Numbered from the stretch's first letter, positions 44,076-62,295 are shown. The stretch is DNA of 64,000 bases from Castanea sativa (GCF_040712315.1 NC_134020.1:52003751-52067750); one strand, 5' to 3'. Notes: generated from the letters alone by a model not told the origin. Numbers and translations: made by a program.

Positions 44076-46304
44076 TTTATCAGTATACTTTTTTTTCTTT
44101 TTTTTAATAGATTACCAGTATACTATTATTATTACTAGTTACCACCCTTAAGGCCTTTGGGTATTGAAACATTTGTTAAAAGGCCTTTCAGGTGGAAAAG
44201 AGACTCCCTATGATATGTCAACATGTGATTCACCATGAGAAATGATCTTCAACATAGAGATAATTCTCTTGGTGGAATATCTTAAATTTATGCAGAACAG
44301 TATTACCAAGTTCCTACAAGCCAGAAGACAAACAGTACAATACATTCATTCACGAGAACACCCTTAAGTTCCAAGTGCACAAAGGATAAATATACTATTC
44401 TTTTTCCAGCACTAACAAGCATGGGAATTTGAAAGAGTAAGTTCAAGAGTTTGGACAAAATAATGGAAAGAAGACAGACAGTACATTTAAGTCATACAGT
44501 CATGCACAATACCTGTCCATCAACAAGAAATATTATGACAGATGCTTCTTCCACAGCTGTAGTAGCTTGCCTCTCAATCATTGAGGGCATTCTGGCAATA
44601 GCTGCCTCCCTGGAGGCCAGAGGAATCCCAACCATACCAATTGTTGCAGTGATAGCCAACTCTTCCATAACATCAGCCTGTGACGTTGCTATATTGAGAA
44701 CAACTCCAGTATCAACCACCATAAATTTATACTCTCCCCAAAAGGATCTACCATACAAGCAATCCCTTGTAACTCCTGGTTCATCCACCACAATTGCCCT
44801 GTTCCCCTATATTAATCAAAAAAGAAAGTCAACTTTCACTAAATGAAAACACACAAATGGAAGTTTCTATTTTTATTCCCACAGTACGGGAAAGCATCAA
44901 TACTAATCAGAGAATCAAAAGCCAGAATTATTGATCAAATACCCCAACAAGACGATTAAACAGCACTGATTTACCAACGTTTGGTCTTCCAACAACTGCA
45001 ACCCTTGGAAGTAGATGGTCAGGAATCTGCACATTGAATTTATAAATCTTAGCAAGCAACAGCTATTTTTCCTCTTCTTTCAAAAGAGTAAGTGCAAATC
45101 AAACATTATCAAGAAATATCAGTTAAATTGCATCACTGAAACATGCAATTTCTTTAGTTCTTTATCTGTTTTGTAGTAAACTTTGAAATATAAATAAACA
45201 AAATTGAGGGTATATGCAAAATTCTGGAAATTATTTATACCCATATTGGGAGCAAGACTGTCTACCAATCACCTCTTAGACCCCACAAAAGTGGAAGCTT
45301 TATGCACTGGGTACGACCTATTTATAATAAAATTTCACAAGGATATCCCTTGTTATTCTTAACCTTCATTTATATTTAAACTGTCAAATTCCTGCATCTT
45401 CTAAATAAGTGACTCTTAATTCCAAGGTTATCTACTATTATCCAAAGTACCCACTAAATATATACTTCAGGCAAATCTAGCAAAAACAATGAAAACAAAA
45501 AAGGTCAACCCTTACAACACTAATTTCATAATTCATTACATTCCAAATTTGATACGTTTCAGCACTAGAATTTCCCATTAGTTATCTTTATCAACTGGAT
45601 AAGAATTACTCATTCTTAGCACCTATTACAAGTTTTTTTTTTTTTTTTTAACACAAAATTAGCTATAAACCACTATCTTATTCACACATTAACATATAAA
45701 TAACTTGAAAATGAGAGAGAGATACGCTTACTATAATCTTGCAATTAACCTTGTTCACTTGCTGCAATCACTAAGAGTTAAACTTATAATACTCACTTGG
45801 ACCCATTATATCAAACAAAGATTCAGACATAATCCTTTTCTAATTAAAAAATTTAAAAAAAAAAAAAAAAAAAACCCATCTAGTTTTCCACTTATCAATC
45901 TTCTTTGCATTCCAAATTTATATGTTTTGGCACTAGAATTTTCCCAACTCTATCAATTGGACAAGAATTACTCATTCTTTTAAGCACATTTTACAAGTTT
46001 AGCAATAAACCCACTACCTTAACAAAGTAAAAGTAACTTGAAAATGAGAGAGAGAGAGAGAGACTCACCGATTGAATGTCACATAGAATAGAATTGAATG
46101 GAATGGAAACCAAAAACCCCCCAAAAAGAGAAGGGAAATGTGAGAGCGTTTGGAGAGAGAGATGAATTGAAGGGAAGGGAAGAGGGAAGAGGGAAGTGGG
46201 AGGAAGTTTGGGAATTGGAATTGGGGAGAGAAAGGAAAGGGGTTTTGGAGATGGTGAGGAATTTTTTTTTTAGTACGGTGTAAATTTTTTTTTTTTTTTT
46301 TTTT

Positions 46305-46680
46305 AAGATTAAATTGCAAATTACACAATATGCAGAGATTATTTAGATTTTAAACCTTAAAATTTTAAATTTTGAATTTAGTTTAGGGTATTTGAATTTT
46401 ATACCATAATATTTCAAAATTTGAATTTTACTTTCTAAAGTTTAGAAATATTTGAATTTTACGCCCTAAATTTTGAAAATTTAGAATATAAAATCCAAAC
46501 TTTATGGAGTAAAATCTAAATATCTTTAAAATTTAGAAGGTAAAATTTAAATTCTGAAATATTATGGTGTAAAATCTAAACACCCCCAAACTTCATAGGG
46601 TAAAATTCAAATTCTGAAATTTTAGAGTGTAAAATCTAAACACCCCAAAACTTTAGGAGTTTAATTTGTATTTTACCCCT
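46305..46680. repeat. AT-rich inverted-repeat element
   Basis: 'attaaattgcaaattacac' at the left and 'gtttaatttgtattttac' at the right are imperfect inverses. Internal phrases such as 'tgtaaaatctaaacaccc' occur in direct and inverted copies. Probably a non-coding foldback or MITE-type element. Confidence 0.5.
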
Positions 46681-47169
46681 TTTTGTTCCTTTTCTTTTCT
46701 TTTGTAAATTTGATATTCTTCCATGGTTTTAATATTTATAGATTAATATTTCTCAATATATGTCTAGTCAAACGACTAAATATAGTAGCTCTAAGGTTTG
46801 AATGTGATTTACTAATATTTTAAAACTTAACAATAATGCTAAGTTAGTCTTTTTTTAATTAAGCAAAATAAATAAATAAATAGATGAGTTTGAAATGAGT
46901 TTTAATTCCTTAATAAATATATGTGAAACAAATAAAAAATTAAATTGCTTAGATTTAATCGAATTTGGAACGAGTTTGAAATTTATATTTTTTACTAAAT
47001 TCATATTTATAAAAAGTATCCTCAAGTTTCAATCCAAACTTGTCTTTTCCTTAAGTGAATCGAAATGCACGAAAGTCGACCGAATGGATCAAAGTGGACC
47101 AAATAACAATTTATGTATGAAGTAATGTTCCTAGGGGAAATTATGTTATAACAGAGTTTAGTCCTATGA

Positions 47170-47179
47170 TACACACACA

Positions 47180-47248
<69 letters not shown>
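47170..47248. repeat. (CA)n(CT)n microsatellite
   Basis: A short CA run passes into about 33 CT repeats without interruption. Confidence 0.95.
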
Positions 47249-47250
<2 letters not shown>

Positions 47251-48179
47251 GTGAATAATGGACATTATCATAAATTTAGTTAGTAAAAATTAATATATAA
47301 AATTTTAAGAAAAAAAAAGCTTCAAAATATTGAAATTTTTTTTCAAGTAGTCATGGTTAATACCCTTTTTAGGATGGCTAAAAAATGTTGTGCATTTTTA
47401 CACCCTGAAATTTTGGCAGTGATTAAATTATACACTCTAAAATTATGTCCATTTTTATTTATCCAAAAGTGGACAAAATCCACCTTATGGTTAAGTGTCA
47501 CTCTATTTGAAATTCTATTTGAAAGAATGATAAAAGCATGGTGTTAAATTTATTTTTAAATTTGTAATTTTGTAATTTTGTTCATAAAATGTACTCTCTT
47601 TCTCCATTTTAAAGCAAATGGAGATGGTCCTTTTCCCAGCATTTTAACTGATAACAGGTTAAAATGCTCAGTATGATTCGAAGCTCAATGCAATAGAAGA
47701 AGTTCAAAGTTCTTTGAAGCTCAAAATGATTTCAGTCTTTTCAGATAGCCAATGGGATTTAGAACTATTTTTAAATACAACATACATTATAGATACATTA
47801 ATATCTGCAGCTAATTGTTGCAGATTCAACCCACCCCATGAAAAAGAATATAATTGCCTCAAAGAATGTGATGTAAAATAGTCGCTACAACCCAATGAAC
47901 AATTCAAGGTTTCAAACTATCTAATGTACTACCTAATGAACTTCCATGTTACCTTTCTACCTCAACATGAGAATCACTAAGTATATGTTTAGAATGGAGG
48001 GGAGTCAGGAGGAGAGGGGGGAAGATAGCTGGAACTAGACCCCACCCCCTCCATCCAAACATAGGATAAGAGACTGAAGCATTATTCCAGCCATTCACAA
48101 GATTTTATACTGGATGCAAACTATCGCTTGTATGATTTCTCCTCCACTGTGGTCAATTCTCCTGCCCTTGAGATCAAAG

Positions 48180-53287
<5,108 letters not shown>

Positions 53288-53520
53288 TGCTTTGTTGATG
53301 TGCTACACAATGTCTACCGAGAAGCCTTGTCACACGCACACACAAGTTTTTGTGTACCTTTTGTGCGTGTGTTTATTTGCTAAACGTGTACCTTTGTGTT
53401 CGAACTTGGAACAACAACTCGCTTATTAAATGAAATAGAGAGGTAAAAGTAATAAAACTAAAATAAATAAATCAAAACTTGTAATGTTGAATAGACTTTT
53501 GGTAAAAATTAGATGATATC

Positions 53521-54268
53521 TGTAAGTGCACAATTGCACCTGGCCCCAAGAACAGTTACGGGCTCAGGCCCAATGAGCTTTAAACAACATGATTTGTAGA
53601 GCGTGGGCTTGAAACCCAGGTTAGAAGTGTTTGAGGATTAAATGACAAGCCAAAGATTGTAGACACTTGAAAACAACAAGGAATACTGTAAGTCAACCTG
53701 CTCGGACGTAAGCCGAGAACTGTTCTTGTATTATTTCTCTTTCTTTTTTCTCTTTCTTTTAGGTTACAAAGAAGGGATCTCCCATTCTGTTCTAAGTTGC
53801 TCCTTAAATACTCCCCTTTTTGATACTTTGTACACGTGTTGCCCCAACTCTCCCTTAGCCTAGATATTTCTTTTCTTAGTGCCTTTGAATAGTAACCAGA
53901 AGTTTCCCTTCCACTGTTCAGGTGTCACTTCCCCATTAATGCGGCCAGGGTGGTAGGTGCAGGGTCTTTAATGTGGAGGTGACAGCCTTTATCCCTGGTG
54001 TTTCTCTAACATCGGTGCTTCTAGGACATTCAAGGGTTTACCCCTTTTATCCATTGGTTTTGACCATGTCATTGCCTAACGTTTATCATGAAGTCCCGGG
54101 TTCTCCGGTGTCCGTCCGAAGAGAAATTCACCATCGGCTGGATTCTCGGATCCTCGGCGTATGGGCCGACTCGTAGTACTAATAAGTTCTAAACTCAAGA
54201 GCAGGTCGGCCTTCCTTAGCACGGCCCAAAAGGCCCATATACCCATCAGGGTCTTTTTACTCCCCACA
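53521..54268 (-). repeat. 3' LTR of E2 (748 bp)
   Basis: TG...CA ends on the plus strand (TGTAAGTG to TCCCCACA); same length as the E1 5' LTR but clearly more diverged from both E1 LTRs than they are from each other. TATTTAA (minus strand, 53804-53810) is the candidate TATA box, pointing toward the thiouridylase gene. Confidence 0.92.
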
Positions 54269-54776
54269 ATAGCCCCTCAAAACTCTAATTTTCGACGTCC
54301 GAGGAGAAAAATAGGGTTTTGATCTGACGAGAACCTACCCCACACACTTTGTGAGTGATGGCACGCGTGAAAATCGTTTCGCGTCTCAGAAGATGCCACT
54401 TGGCGGTTTTATTTTCAAAAATGCGCGCATTTATTACTGCAAGTTACACTTTGTCCCCCACGTTCAACGGCGAGATGGGCATCCAACGGCTCTCGTTACT
54501 CCACGAAAATTTGGGCGGGACAAATATAATTTCGAGGCCGCTTTTCCGCACGCAGTGACGCTTCGGGAACCTGCGCCTTCATTTAATTCACCAGGGGTTA
54601 ATCCCATCAAAACATCAATCATCATATTTTACCTGCAGAAAACCGTGGGAATTTGCACACCTTCAACTTTGTAAGTTCTTGTTCTTTCTATTCTTAACCC
54701 TTTCTCCTCGGTCCTTGTCCTCGGCTGTCACTATAAGCATTCTCCCTCTTAGAGTTTGATCTTTCGTTCCTCTGTA

Positions 54777-57320
54777 ATGGGAAGATTCAAGTGTCTAGTT
54801 GATACCGCCGCTGGGATGGAAGGCTTTAGGGCCAAGTACCGTATTCCCAACGACGTAGGTCTAGAATATTGTCCGGCGGAAGCCATCGCCGATTCTAGGA
54901 AAGAGGGAGAGGTTATCATCCCAATGATAGCCTTTATAGAGGGTGGGATGACCCTCCCAATGAAACCCGTAACTAGGGAGTACCTTCGCAACCACCGGTT
55001 GTGTCCCGATCAGTGCCTCCCAAACGTTTTTAGAGTTTTGGGTAGCGTCGATGCTCTAAACGAGCAAATGGGTCTAAACCTCTCCTGGCATGATGTCGTT
55101 TTTCTGTACGAGTCCCATAAACTCTCCAATGTAGGTTACTACATTAAGTCCCGTTCTAGTGTCGTTAGGTTAATCTCCTGTCTGCCCAAATCCAACAAAG
55201 GCATGAAGGACGACCACCTGATCGTCTCTGGAAACTGGCACGACGGCCTCCACTGCCCAGTTGAGTGGGGGGACCCAGGTGCGATGCCATAGGATTAATC
55301 TCCCCACAACACAACTTCCTCTAACACACACAAAAATGAGTATTCATAATTACTTAAACTTATTGCATATCTGTGCGAATCTGATCAGGCTTGTTTGTTT
55401 ATTTTGACGTCTTTTTTGCAGATAAGCAACACGTGCGCCCTCGTTTGAGTCACTGTAACATCGCAGACCTAAACCGAGTACTTCGCTCCGAGGTGTTCAT
55501 TAGCGAAGACTTGCAACTCAGGGCTGCTCATCTCATTCTGGGGTACACTCTCATATCCTCGGACTTCCAGGAGATAGAGAACGCCATAATTGCGGGTGAC
55601 CGAAGACGAAAGAGAATAAACGTAGCCCGGCCCCACTTTTTGGACAACCGCGAGCTCCCTGACGCCCCTGACACCGTTTTATACGGACACCCCATTGCGG
55701 CAACCCCCCTCGCCGTGCACTCTCAGGCAACTGTTGTTCCAGAAGAGCAGGTGTCTTCCTCGCACACGCTTGACGAAGAGATAGATCAATTCCAACTTGA
55801 AGACACCGAGAAACCTCGAGGGAATCAGTTCGTCGTACTTTCCGACGAGGAGGAAGAAGCCACCGAGGCCTCTAGAATCGCAGGTTTTGTAGTTGCCCTA
55901 CCTGAGGACAAATCCGAGGAAGATATGGTCAGGATGAAGGGTCTCCTAACCAATAGAGCTGCGAAGGTTCTGGAGAAAAAGACGGGGACGTCCCAAGTTC
56001 TCCCATCTTTACCACCTCCCCCTCCTCTAGCTGAGCCAAAACTTCTAGCCGAGGATCCCAAGAAGAAGAGAAAGGGGGATATTGAGGGGATGATCAGTAA
56101 GGACTCCAAGAAACTATGACCACAACTCCCACTGGTTCAGCAGCAGAAGCTGGACAAGGGCAAGGGTAGGGCCCGCTCTGTTGAAAGCGGGGAAATCAGG
56201 GACGAGGCTGAAGTGCGCCGAGCACCGACCACCTGGTCCCCCGACTTAAGACTGGACGGTGCACCCATCTCTTGCCAATCCAGTATAAGGGCGGTTCAAC
56301 AAGGCCATGCCCATCACTTGGCCGAAGTGTTGGAGCGCCCCCTTCTACTGCCCAAGGATATGGAGACCTTAGAAAAAATGAGCCAGCCACAACTATTCCT
56401 TTCTTTAAAAAGGGATCTAGCGCTGGTAAGTTTAATCTTTTTAAGAAGATTCCATTTTTAACAATATTCATAAGTTTTTTTACTATTCCTGATTTCATCA
56501 CACTTTGTTACAGGCCATTCAGGAGGTCTTCGTGGCCGAGAAATTTATAGAAGACACTCAGAAGAAGGCCAGGACTAAGCTGGAGATTAGGCTGGAGACA
56601 GAAAAATCCTTGGGCACAGCTCTTGCTGAGAATGAAAAACTTACCTCGGAGGTGGCTGAGCTGAGGAGAGAGAAAAATGGGGTCGAGTCAAACTTGAAGA
56701 CTATGAAGACCCAGATAGAAGGGCAGCGCAAGCTCCTCCGCGAAAAAGATGATGAGATCGCCCGAGTCCAGCGGGAACGCTCAAATTTGGAAAAAGAACT
56801 TGCGCTGATGAAGGAAGAAGCCAGCTCATTCCAACTCTCTTTACAAGCTGCCAAGCAGGCGAGCTTCGAGGAAGGGGTAGCAACCACCGAGGAGCAACTG
56901 ACAGAGGACTTCGCGGCCTTGTGCCGGTAGTATTGTCAGAAAGTTTGGGGGGAAGCTTTAAACGTAGCAGGAGTTCCTCTATCTTCGGATCTGAGGAAGT
57001 CCGAGAATGTTTGGCTTCCCCTAGAGATACAGGAGATTGAAGAGGCTCCTGCTGCTAATCCTACCCCTGAGACAACTCTTCCTGCTCTTCCTCCCATGGT
57101 CCTGAAGCCAATTCCAGATCCTACAGAACCTTCGGGTTCCAACAAAGACAAGGAAGGAGGCGGAGATGCCGAGAAGGGCCTTAGCCAAGCCATGGAATCC
57201 AATGTCCCTGCAACGAAAGTAGCAGACAAAGGAAAAAATGTTCTGTCTCCTTTTGAGTTGGAGCTGAAAGAGACAGAGGGAACCAGCACTTCTCGGCAAG
57301 ATCCTCCTCCAAAAGCTTAG
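54777..57320 (+). pseudogene. Antisense extra gene of E2 (three exons, two stops)
   Basis: Same gene as in E1 and better preserved at its splice sites. Exon 1: 54777-55278, Transposase_28-like domain (EGEVIIPMIAFIEGGM, REYLRNHRLCPDQ). Intron 55279-55421 (GT...CAG). Exon 2: 55422-56425, starting DKQHVRPRLSHCNIADL, then acidic and Pro/Lys-rich. Intron 56426-56513. Exon 3: 56514-57320, a long coiled coil and a Pro/Glu-rich tail (WLPLEIQEIEEAPA). Lesions: TGA near 56117 in exon 2 and TAG near 56928 in exon 3, neither shared with E1. ATG 54777 is preferred over an upstream in-frame ATG (54756) because it matches the E1 start. Function unknown. Confidence 0.85.
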
Positions 57321-57659
57321 GACCTAGCTTAGGGCTTCACTTTCTCCATGTTCAGCCTTTATATGTAATACATGTCCAAATGATTAATGAAGAACAACTT
57401 TATTTGATTTTCACTCGTGTTGCATCTGTTTTTACTTTATTCTTTTTATACTTATCGCAAAAGTTTCCCATTAATACATAGCAAAAGTTTCTCAGAACAA
57501 ACAAATCTAACTCCAAGGATTGCACACTCGTATTTTCCTCATAATCATGCGCATGTTATTAAAGACTTAACAGAAGGTGACATATTTGAGATATTTAAAC
57601 GATGCCTTGATTTAAAAGAAGAAAAGACCTCATATAACGATCAAACCCTTGTAATGTAT

Positions 57660-58930
57660 AGCACCGTTTCTAGTAGGGTGTAAGGTCCGAGGACCATTCC
57701 TTACACAAATTTGCTTAACACTTAAAGATATAAAACTTAAGATCCGAGTTAATGACCAGTAAGGCACTAATTTCCAGGAGCAATGAGAAATTAACTTTAA
57801 TCAAGTTTGTGGTCCGAGGGCAAGACCTAAACAATTTCCCATTGGTTTTTAAGATCAATAGGTTTAAATGTCAATTTGTCCAACGTAGGAGGTCCAAGGA
57901 CCCAGCATAACTAAGGTTTTGTTTAACAAATGACAAGACATCAATTTCCACGAGGTTTGTGATCCGAGGACTGCACTTTAACCAAGTTTCTGTTTGATTC
58001 TTAAGATCAGTAACTTCAAATGTTAATTTCCCCAAAGTAGGAGGTCCGAAGACCCGGCATAACTAAGGTTCTGTTTAACAAATGACAAGACATCAATTTC
58101 CACGAGGTTTGTGGTCCGAGGACTGCACTTTAACCAAGTTTTTGTTTGATTCTTAAGATCAGTAACTTCAAATGTTAATTTCCCCAAAGTAGGAGGTCCG
58201 AAGACCCGGCATAACTAAGGTTCTGTTTAACAAATGACAAGACATCAATTTTCACGAGGTTTGTGGTCCGAGGACTGCACTTTAACCAAGTTTCTGTTTG
58301 ATTCTTAAGATCAGTAACTTCAAATGTTAATTTCTCCAAAGTAGAAGGTCCGAAGACCCGGCATAACTAAGGTTCTGTTTAACAAATGACAAGACATCAA
58401 TTTTCACGAGGTTTGTGGTCCGAGGACTGCACTTTAACCATGTTTCTGTTTGATTCTTAAGATCAGTAACTTCAAATGTTAATTTCCCCAAAGTAGGAGG
58501 TCCGAAGACCTGGCATAACTAAGGTTCTGTCTAACAAATGACAAGACATCAATTTCCACGAGGTTTGTGGTCCGAGGACTGCACTTAACCAAGTTTCTGT
58601 TTGATTCTTAAGATCAGTAACTTCAAATGTTAATTTCCCCAAAGTAGGAGGTCCGAAGACCCGGCATAACTAAGGTTCTGTTTAACAAATGACAAGACAT
58701 CAATTTCCACGAGGTTTGTGGTCCGAGGACTGCACTTTAACCAAGTTTCTGTTTGATTCTTAAGATCAGTAACTTCAAATGTTAATTTCCCCAAAGTAGG
58801 AGGTCCGAAGACCCGGCATAACTAAGGTTCTGTTTAACAAATGACAAGACATCAATTTCCACAAGGTTTGTGGTCCGAGGACTGCACTTTAACCAAGTTT
58901 CTGTTTGATTCTTAAGAATAGTAACTTCAT
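57660..58930. repeat. Tandem array in E2, 152-bp unit
   Basis: GGTCCGAGGACTGCAC recurs at 58113, 58265, 58417, 58569, 58720 and 58872 (152 bp, once 151 where one T is missing), with diverged units to the left (57961, 57812). Same position in the element as the E1 array, but with its own fixed variants ('ttaagatcagtaac' against 'ttaaaaatgataac'). Confidence 0.95.
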
Positions 58931-61900
58931 GCGTCAGAGGTAGTCATAACTTTGAAATGTTCACTGATAAAAGCACATTTTATTAATAATAATATAAGAT
59001 TATTTACATTCCATGGGCGTGGTACAATTCTTTCATCTAGGTCAACTAGCCGATATGACCCTATACCTACTACTGAAACAATGCAGTAGGGGCCTTCCCA
59101 GTTGGGTCCTAACTTACCCCAAGCTGGGTTTTTAGAGGTGCCCACAACTTTTCTTAGTACGAGATCACCAGGTGCAAGTGGCCTTAGCCTCACGTGGGCG
59201 TCATATCCCCGTTTTAGCTTCTGTTGATAATAAGCCATTTGGACCATTGCTGCCTCGCGCCGTTCCTCAAGCAAATCTAGGCCTTTTTCCAAGAGTCCAT
59301 TGTTATTCTCCGGGCTAAAGGAGTTGGTCTTTAGGGTGGGAAAACCAGATTCCAGAGGTATCACCGCCTCGGCTCCATAAGTCATAGAGAATGGAGTTTC
59401 TCCAGTGGACCTGCGCGGTGTGGTCCGATACGTCCACAGAACATGAGGGAGCTCTTCTACCCATCTGCCTTTCGCATCATCCAACCTTTTCTTCGGCCCA
59501 CTGACAATGACTTTGTTAACGGCCTTGGCTTGCCCATTTCCTCGAGGATAAGCTGGGGTGGAATACCTATTTATGATACCCATGTCACCACAATACTTCC
59601 TAAAAGCCTTACTGTCGAACTGAACACCATTGTCTGAGATGAGTGTGTGTGGTATGCCGAATCTGGTAACGATGTTTTTCCAGACAAACTTCTTGGAGTC
59701 AATATCTCTTATATTTGCTAAGGGCTCGGCCTCAACCCATTTAGTAAAATAGTCTGTTCCCACGAGAAGCCATCTTTTATTGCCTGTTGCCCTCGGAAAT
59801 GGCCCAACTATGTCTAATCCCTACTGTGCGAAGGGCCAAGGACTGGAAAGGGGATTAAGAACTCCTCCAGGTTGATGAATATTAGGAGCAAACCTCTGAC
59901 ACTGATCACATTTCCTGGCATAGTCTTGGGCCTCTCTTTGCATATTGGGCCACCAATAACCCTGAGTCAGGGCTCTGTGGGCTAAGGATCTTCCCCCAGT
60001 GTGGCTGCCGCAAATCCCTTCATGCAATTCCTCTAGAAGCCCTTCCGTTGAATCAGGGTGTACACACAACAAGTACGGTCCTGAAAAGGATCGTTTGTAC
60101 AGTTTCTGGTCCTCGGACAACCAGAAACGTGGCGCCTTTCGGCGTATCTTATCTGCTTCAGATTTTTCCTCAGGAAGGACATCATTCCTAAGAAAAGATA
60201 TGACCGGGTCGATCCAACTAGGTCCAGGCCTTATTAGATGGATGCGAGGCGCGTTGGTAATGACAAGAGAGGGTTCTAGTAAATCCTCAACGAGGATAAC
60301 CCTAGGTAAACCTTGAGCCGAGGACGTTGCCAGCGTGGCTAAGGAGTCTGCATGGGTGTTTCCGCCCCGAGAAATATAGGTTAAGGCGAAGGAGTCAAAT
60401 TCAGTTTGCTGGCATTTGATCTGGGCCAAATATTCCTGCATCCTTGGATCTCTAGCCTCCATGGTTCCCGTGACCTGGCCGACCACCAGTTGAGAGTCCG
60501 AGAAGATATGGATTTCTTTTCCACCCATTCTATGCACCATTTTCATGCCTACCAAGACCGCTTCGTATTCGGCCTCATTGTTAGTAGCCGAGAACGCCAA
60601 TCTCAAAGATTTTTCGAAGACAATTCCCTCTGGGGACGTTAGAACAAGTCCAACACCAGATCCTCTCTGATTAGCCGCCCCATCCACATACACTTTCCAA
60701 ATCGGAGGCATGGCAGCCGTAATCACACCAACTAATTTTTCATCCATGTGTGCTTCTCTTAGAGTTTCTTCCAGTAATGGCTCAGCAAATTCCGCCACCA
60801 AGTCAGCGAGAACCTGGCCCTTCACCGAGGTGCGAGGCTTGTACTTAACGTCAAAAGCCCCTAGGATGGTCCCCCACTTTGTTATCCTTCCTGAGTAGTC
60901 AGCGCTACGCAGCACTGCCTTAAGGGGCAACTGGGTCAGAACAACCACTGTGTGGGACTGAAAATAATGGGGAAGCTTTCGCGTGGCATGAACCACGTCC
61001 AGGAGCGCTTTCTCTGAGGGTTGATAACGCACCTCGGCATCACCCAAAGATTTACTAACATAATATACCGGTCTTTGCACCCCGTTATCATCTCTTATCA
61101 GGACCAGGCTAACCGCGTGGACGGCCACTACCAGATAAGCAAACAAAATCTCGTGCGCCTCGGGACGAGACAGAATGGGTGGCCGAGAAAGATATTGCTT
61201 GAGCTGTTGAAAAGCTAACTCGCAGTCCTCGGTCCATTGAAACCCTTTCCACTTATTCAACAGTTGGAAGAAAGGACGACACCGGTCAGCTGACCGAGAG
61301 ATGAACCTGTTCAAAGCGGCAATCATTCCCGTCAACTTTTGAATTACTTTTGGGTTCCGAGGAGGCTGCAAGTCCTGAATAGCCTTGACCTACACTGGAT
61401 TTACCTCTATGCCTCTATGAGTAATCATGTATCCCAAGAACTTTCCAGACCCCACGCCGAAAGAGCATTTTGAGGCGTTGAGGCGCAACTTGTACCTTTT
61501 CAGTATCTGAAAGGTGTCGGCCAAATCTTTCACGTGTGAGGGTATTGTTTTGCTTTTCACCACCATATCGTCAACGTATACTTCAATGGTTTTTCCCATT
61601 TGCTGTTCGAACATTCTGGTCATCATCCTTTGATAGGTAGCCCCAGCATTCTTCAAACCGAATGGCATGACCTTATAATGGTAATTCCCCGTCGGTGTAA
61701 TGAAGGCAGTCTTCTCCTGATCCTCTAGTGCCAAGGGAATCTGGTGATAACCATGGAAGGCGTCTAAGAAACTCATCCGAGGATGTCCGACAGTGGCATT
61801 CACCAGTTGATCAATATGTGGCATTGGGAACAAATCTTTAGGGCAGGCCTTGTTCAGATCAGTAAAGTCCACACATACCCTCCACGTTCCATTTTTTTTT

Positions 61901-62292
61901 TTAACGACGACTGTATGGGCCAACCACTCGGGGTAGAAAACTTCTTTGATAGCCCCAGCCCTCTTGAGTTTAAGCACCTCTTCCTTCACAGCCTCGCAAT
62001 GTTCCCTGGAAGAGCACCGAGGTGGCTGCCTTCTCGGAATAATGGCTGGGTTGACATTTAAGTGATGACAAATGAAGCCCGGGTCCACGCCTAGAGCTTC
62101 ATAAGGATCCCATGCAAAAACATCAACGTTGTCCTTCAAGAATTCTAACAATTCCATCTTCTCTTGGGGTGGCAAAAGTACACCGACTTGAAAGAATCTC
62201 TCTGGGTCATCGGCCACTGGAAACTTCTCTAATCCCTCGCAATGTGTCTCATCTCCCGTCACCATTCCAGATGAATCGGGAGTCGTTAACTG
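58927..62292 (-). pseudogene. pol of E2 with nonsense codons
   Basis: RT keeps both motifs (FLDAF, YVDDM). RNase H 1, the second RNase H (YVDGAAN, NNEAEYEA, FSDSQL, HADSLA) and integrase follow. Breaks: TAG at 61390-61392 where E1 has CAG (Gln), TAG at 59821-59823 where E1 has TGG (Trp of AQWDLD), and Lys instead of the catalytic Glu in the integrase core (NGQAKAVN; E1 NGQAEAVN). A 5-base deletion near the end gives an unrelated C-terminal tail. The RNase H junction that is frameshifted in E1 is intact here. Confidence 0.92.
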
Positions 62293-62295
62293 CTA
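62287..62295 (-). promoter_or_regulatory. UAG-CAG-UUA readthrough site between gag-pro and pol (E2)
   Basis: Identical to the E1 site: gag-protease ends TAG, then CAG TTA continues in the same frame into pol. Confidence 0.8.

Larger units (their letters stand above)
40133..45026 (-). pseudogene. DER: Pseudogene of the double-GTPase Der/EngA (organellar ribosome assembly)
   Basis: Five exon remnants: 45026-44943 ([21 protein letters not shown]-loop), 44806-44513 (DEPGVTRDCLYGR ... EEASVIIFLVDGQ), 42144-42005 ([14 protein letters not shown], the NKxD-type site), 40501-40343 (AAIRPPTFVFFVND, KH-like domain) and 40197-40133 (C-terminal end, TGA). Splice sites are still GT-AG. Der has two consecutive GTPase domains; the exons for the rest of domain 1, all of domain 2 and the start of the KH domain are absent from the 1.5 kb between 40501 and 42005. 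The KH exon has a frameshift (PET then YMEKQLHTDAGFAG in another frame) and the first-domain DTGG reads DTGV. No start exon is found. A partial duplicate of a functional gene elsewhere is likely. Confidence 0.85.
45027..48179. other. Intergenic between Der pseudogene and thiouridylase gene
   Basis: No gene is supported. A pyrimidine-rich stretch (minus strand, 46280-46060) ending CAATCG|GTGAGT could be an old first exon or leader of the Der copy, but gives no ATG in frame. An AT-rich inverted repeat follows (46305-46680), then (CA)n(CT)n at 47170-47248. Confidence 0.55.

Noticed and set aside
46065..46328. Open frame on the minus strand as a transit-peptide exon of the Der copy
   Set aside because: The frame that would splice into the P-loop exon differs from this open frame and has no ATG; the stretch is a pyrimidine-rich, low-complexity sequence.
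54756..54776. Upstream in-frame ATG of the E2 antisense gene
   Set aside because: E1 has no matching ATG; homology and the shared MGRFKCLVDTAAG start favour 54777.
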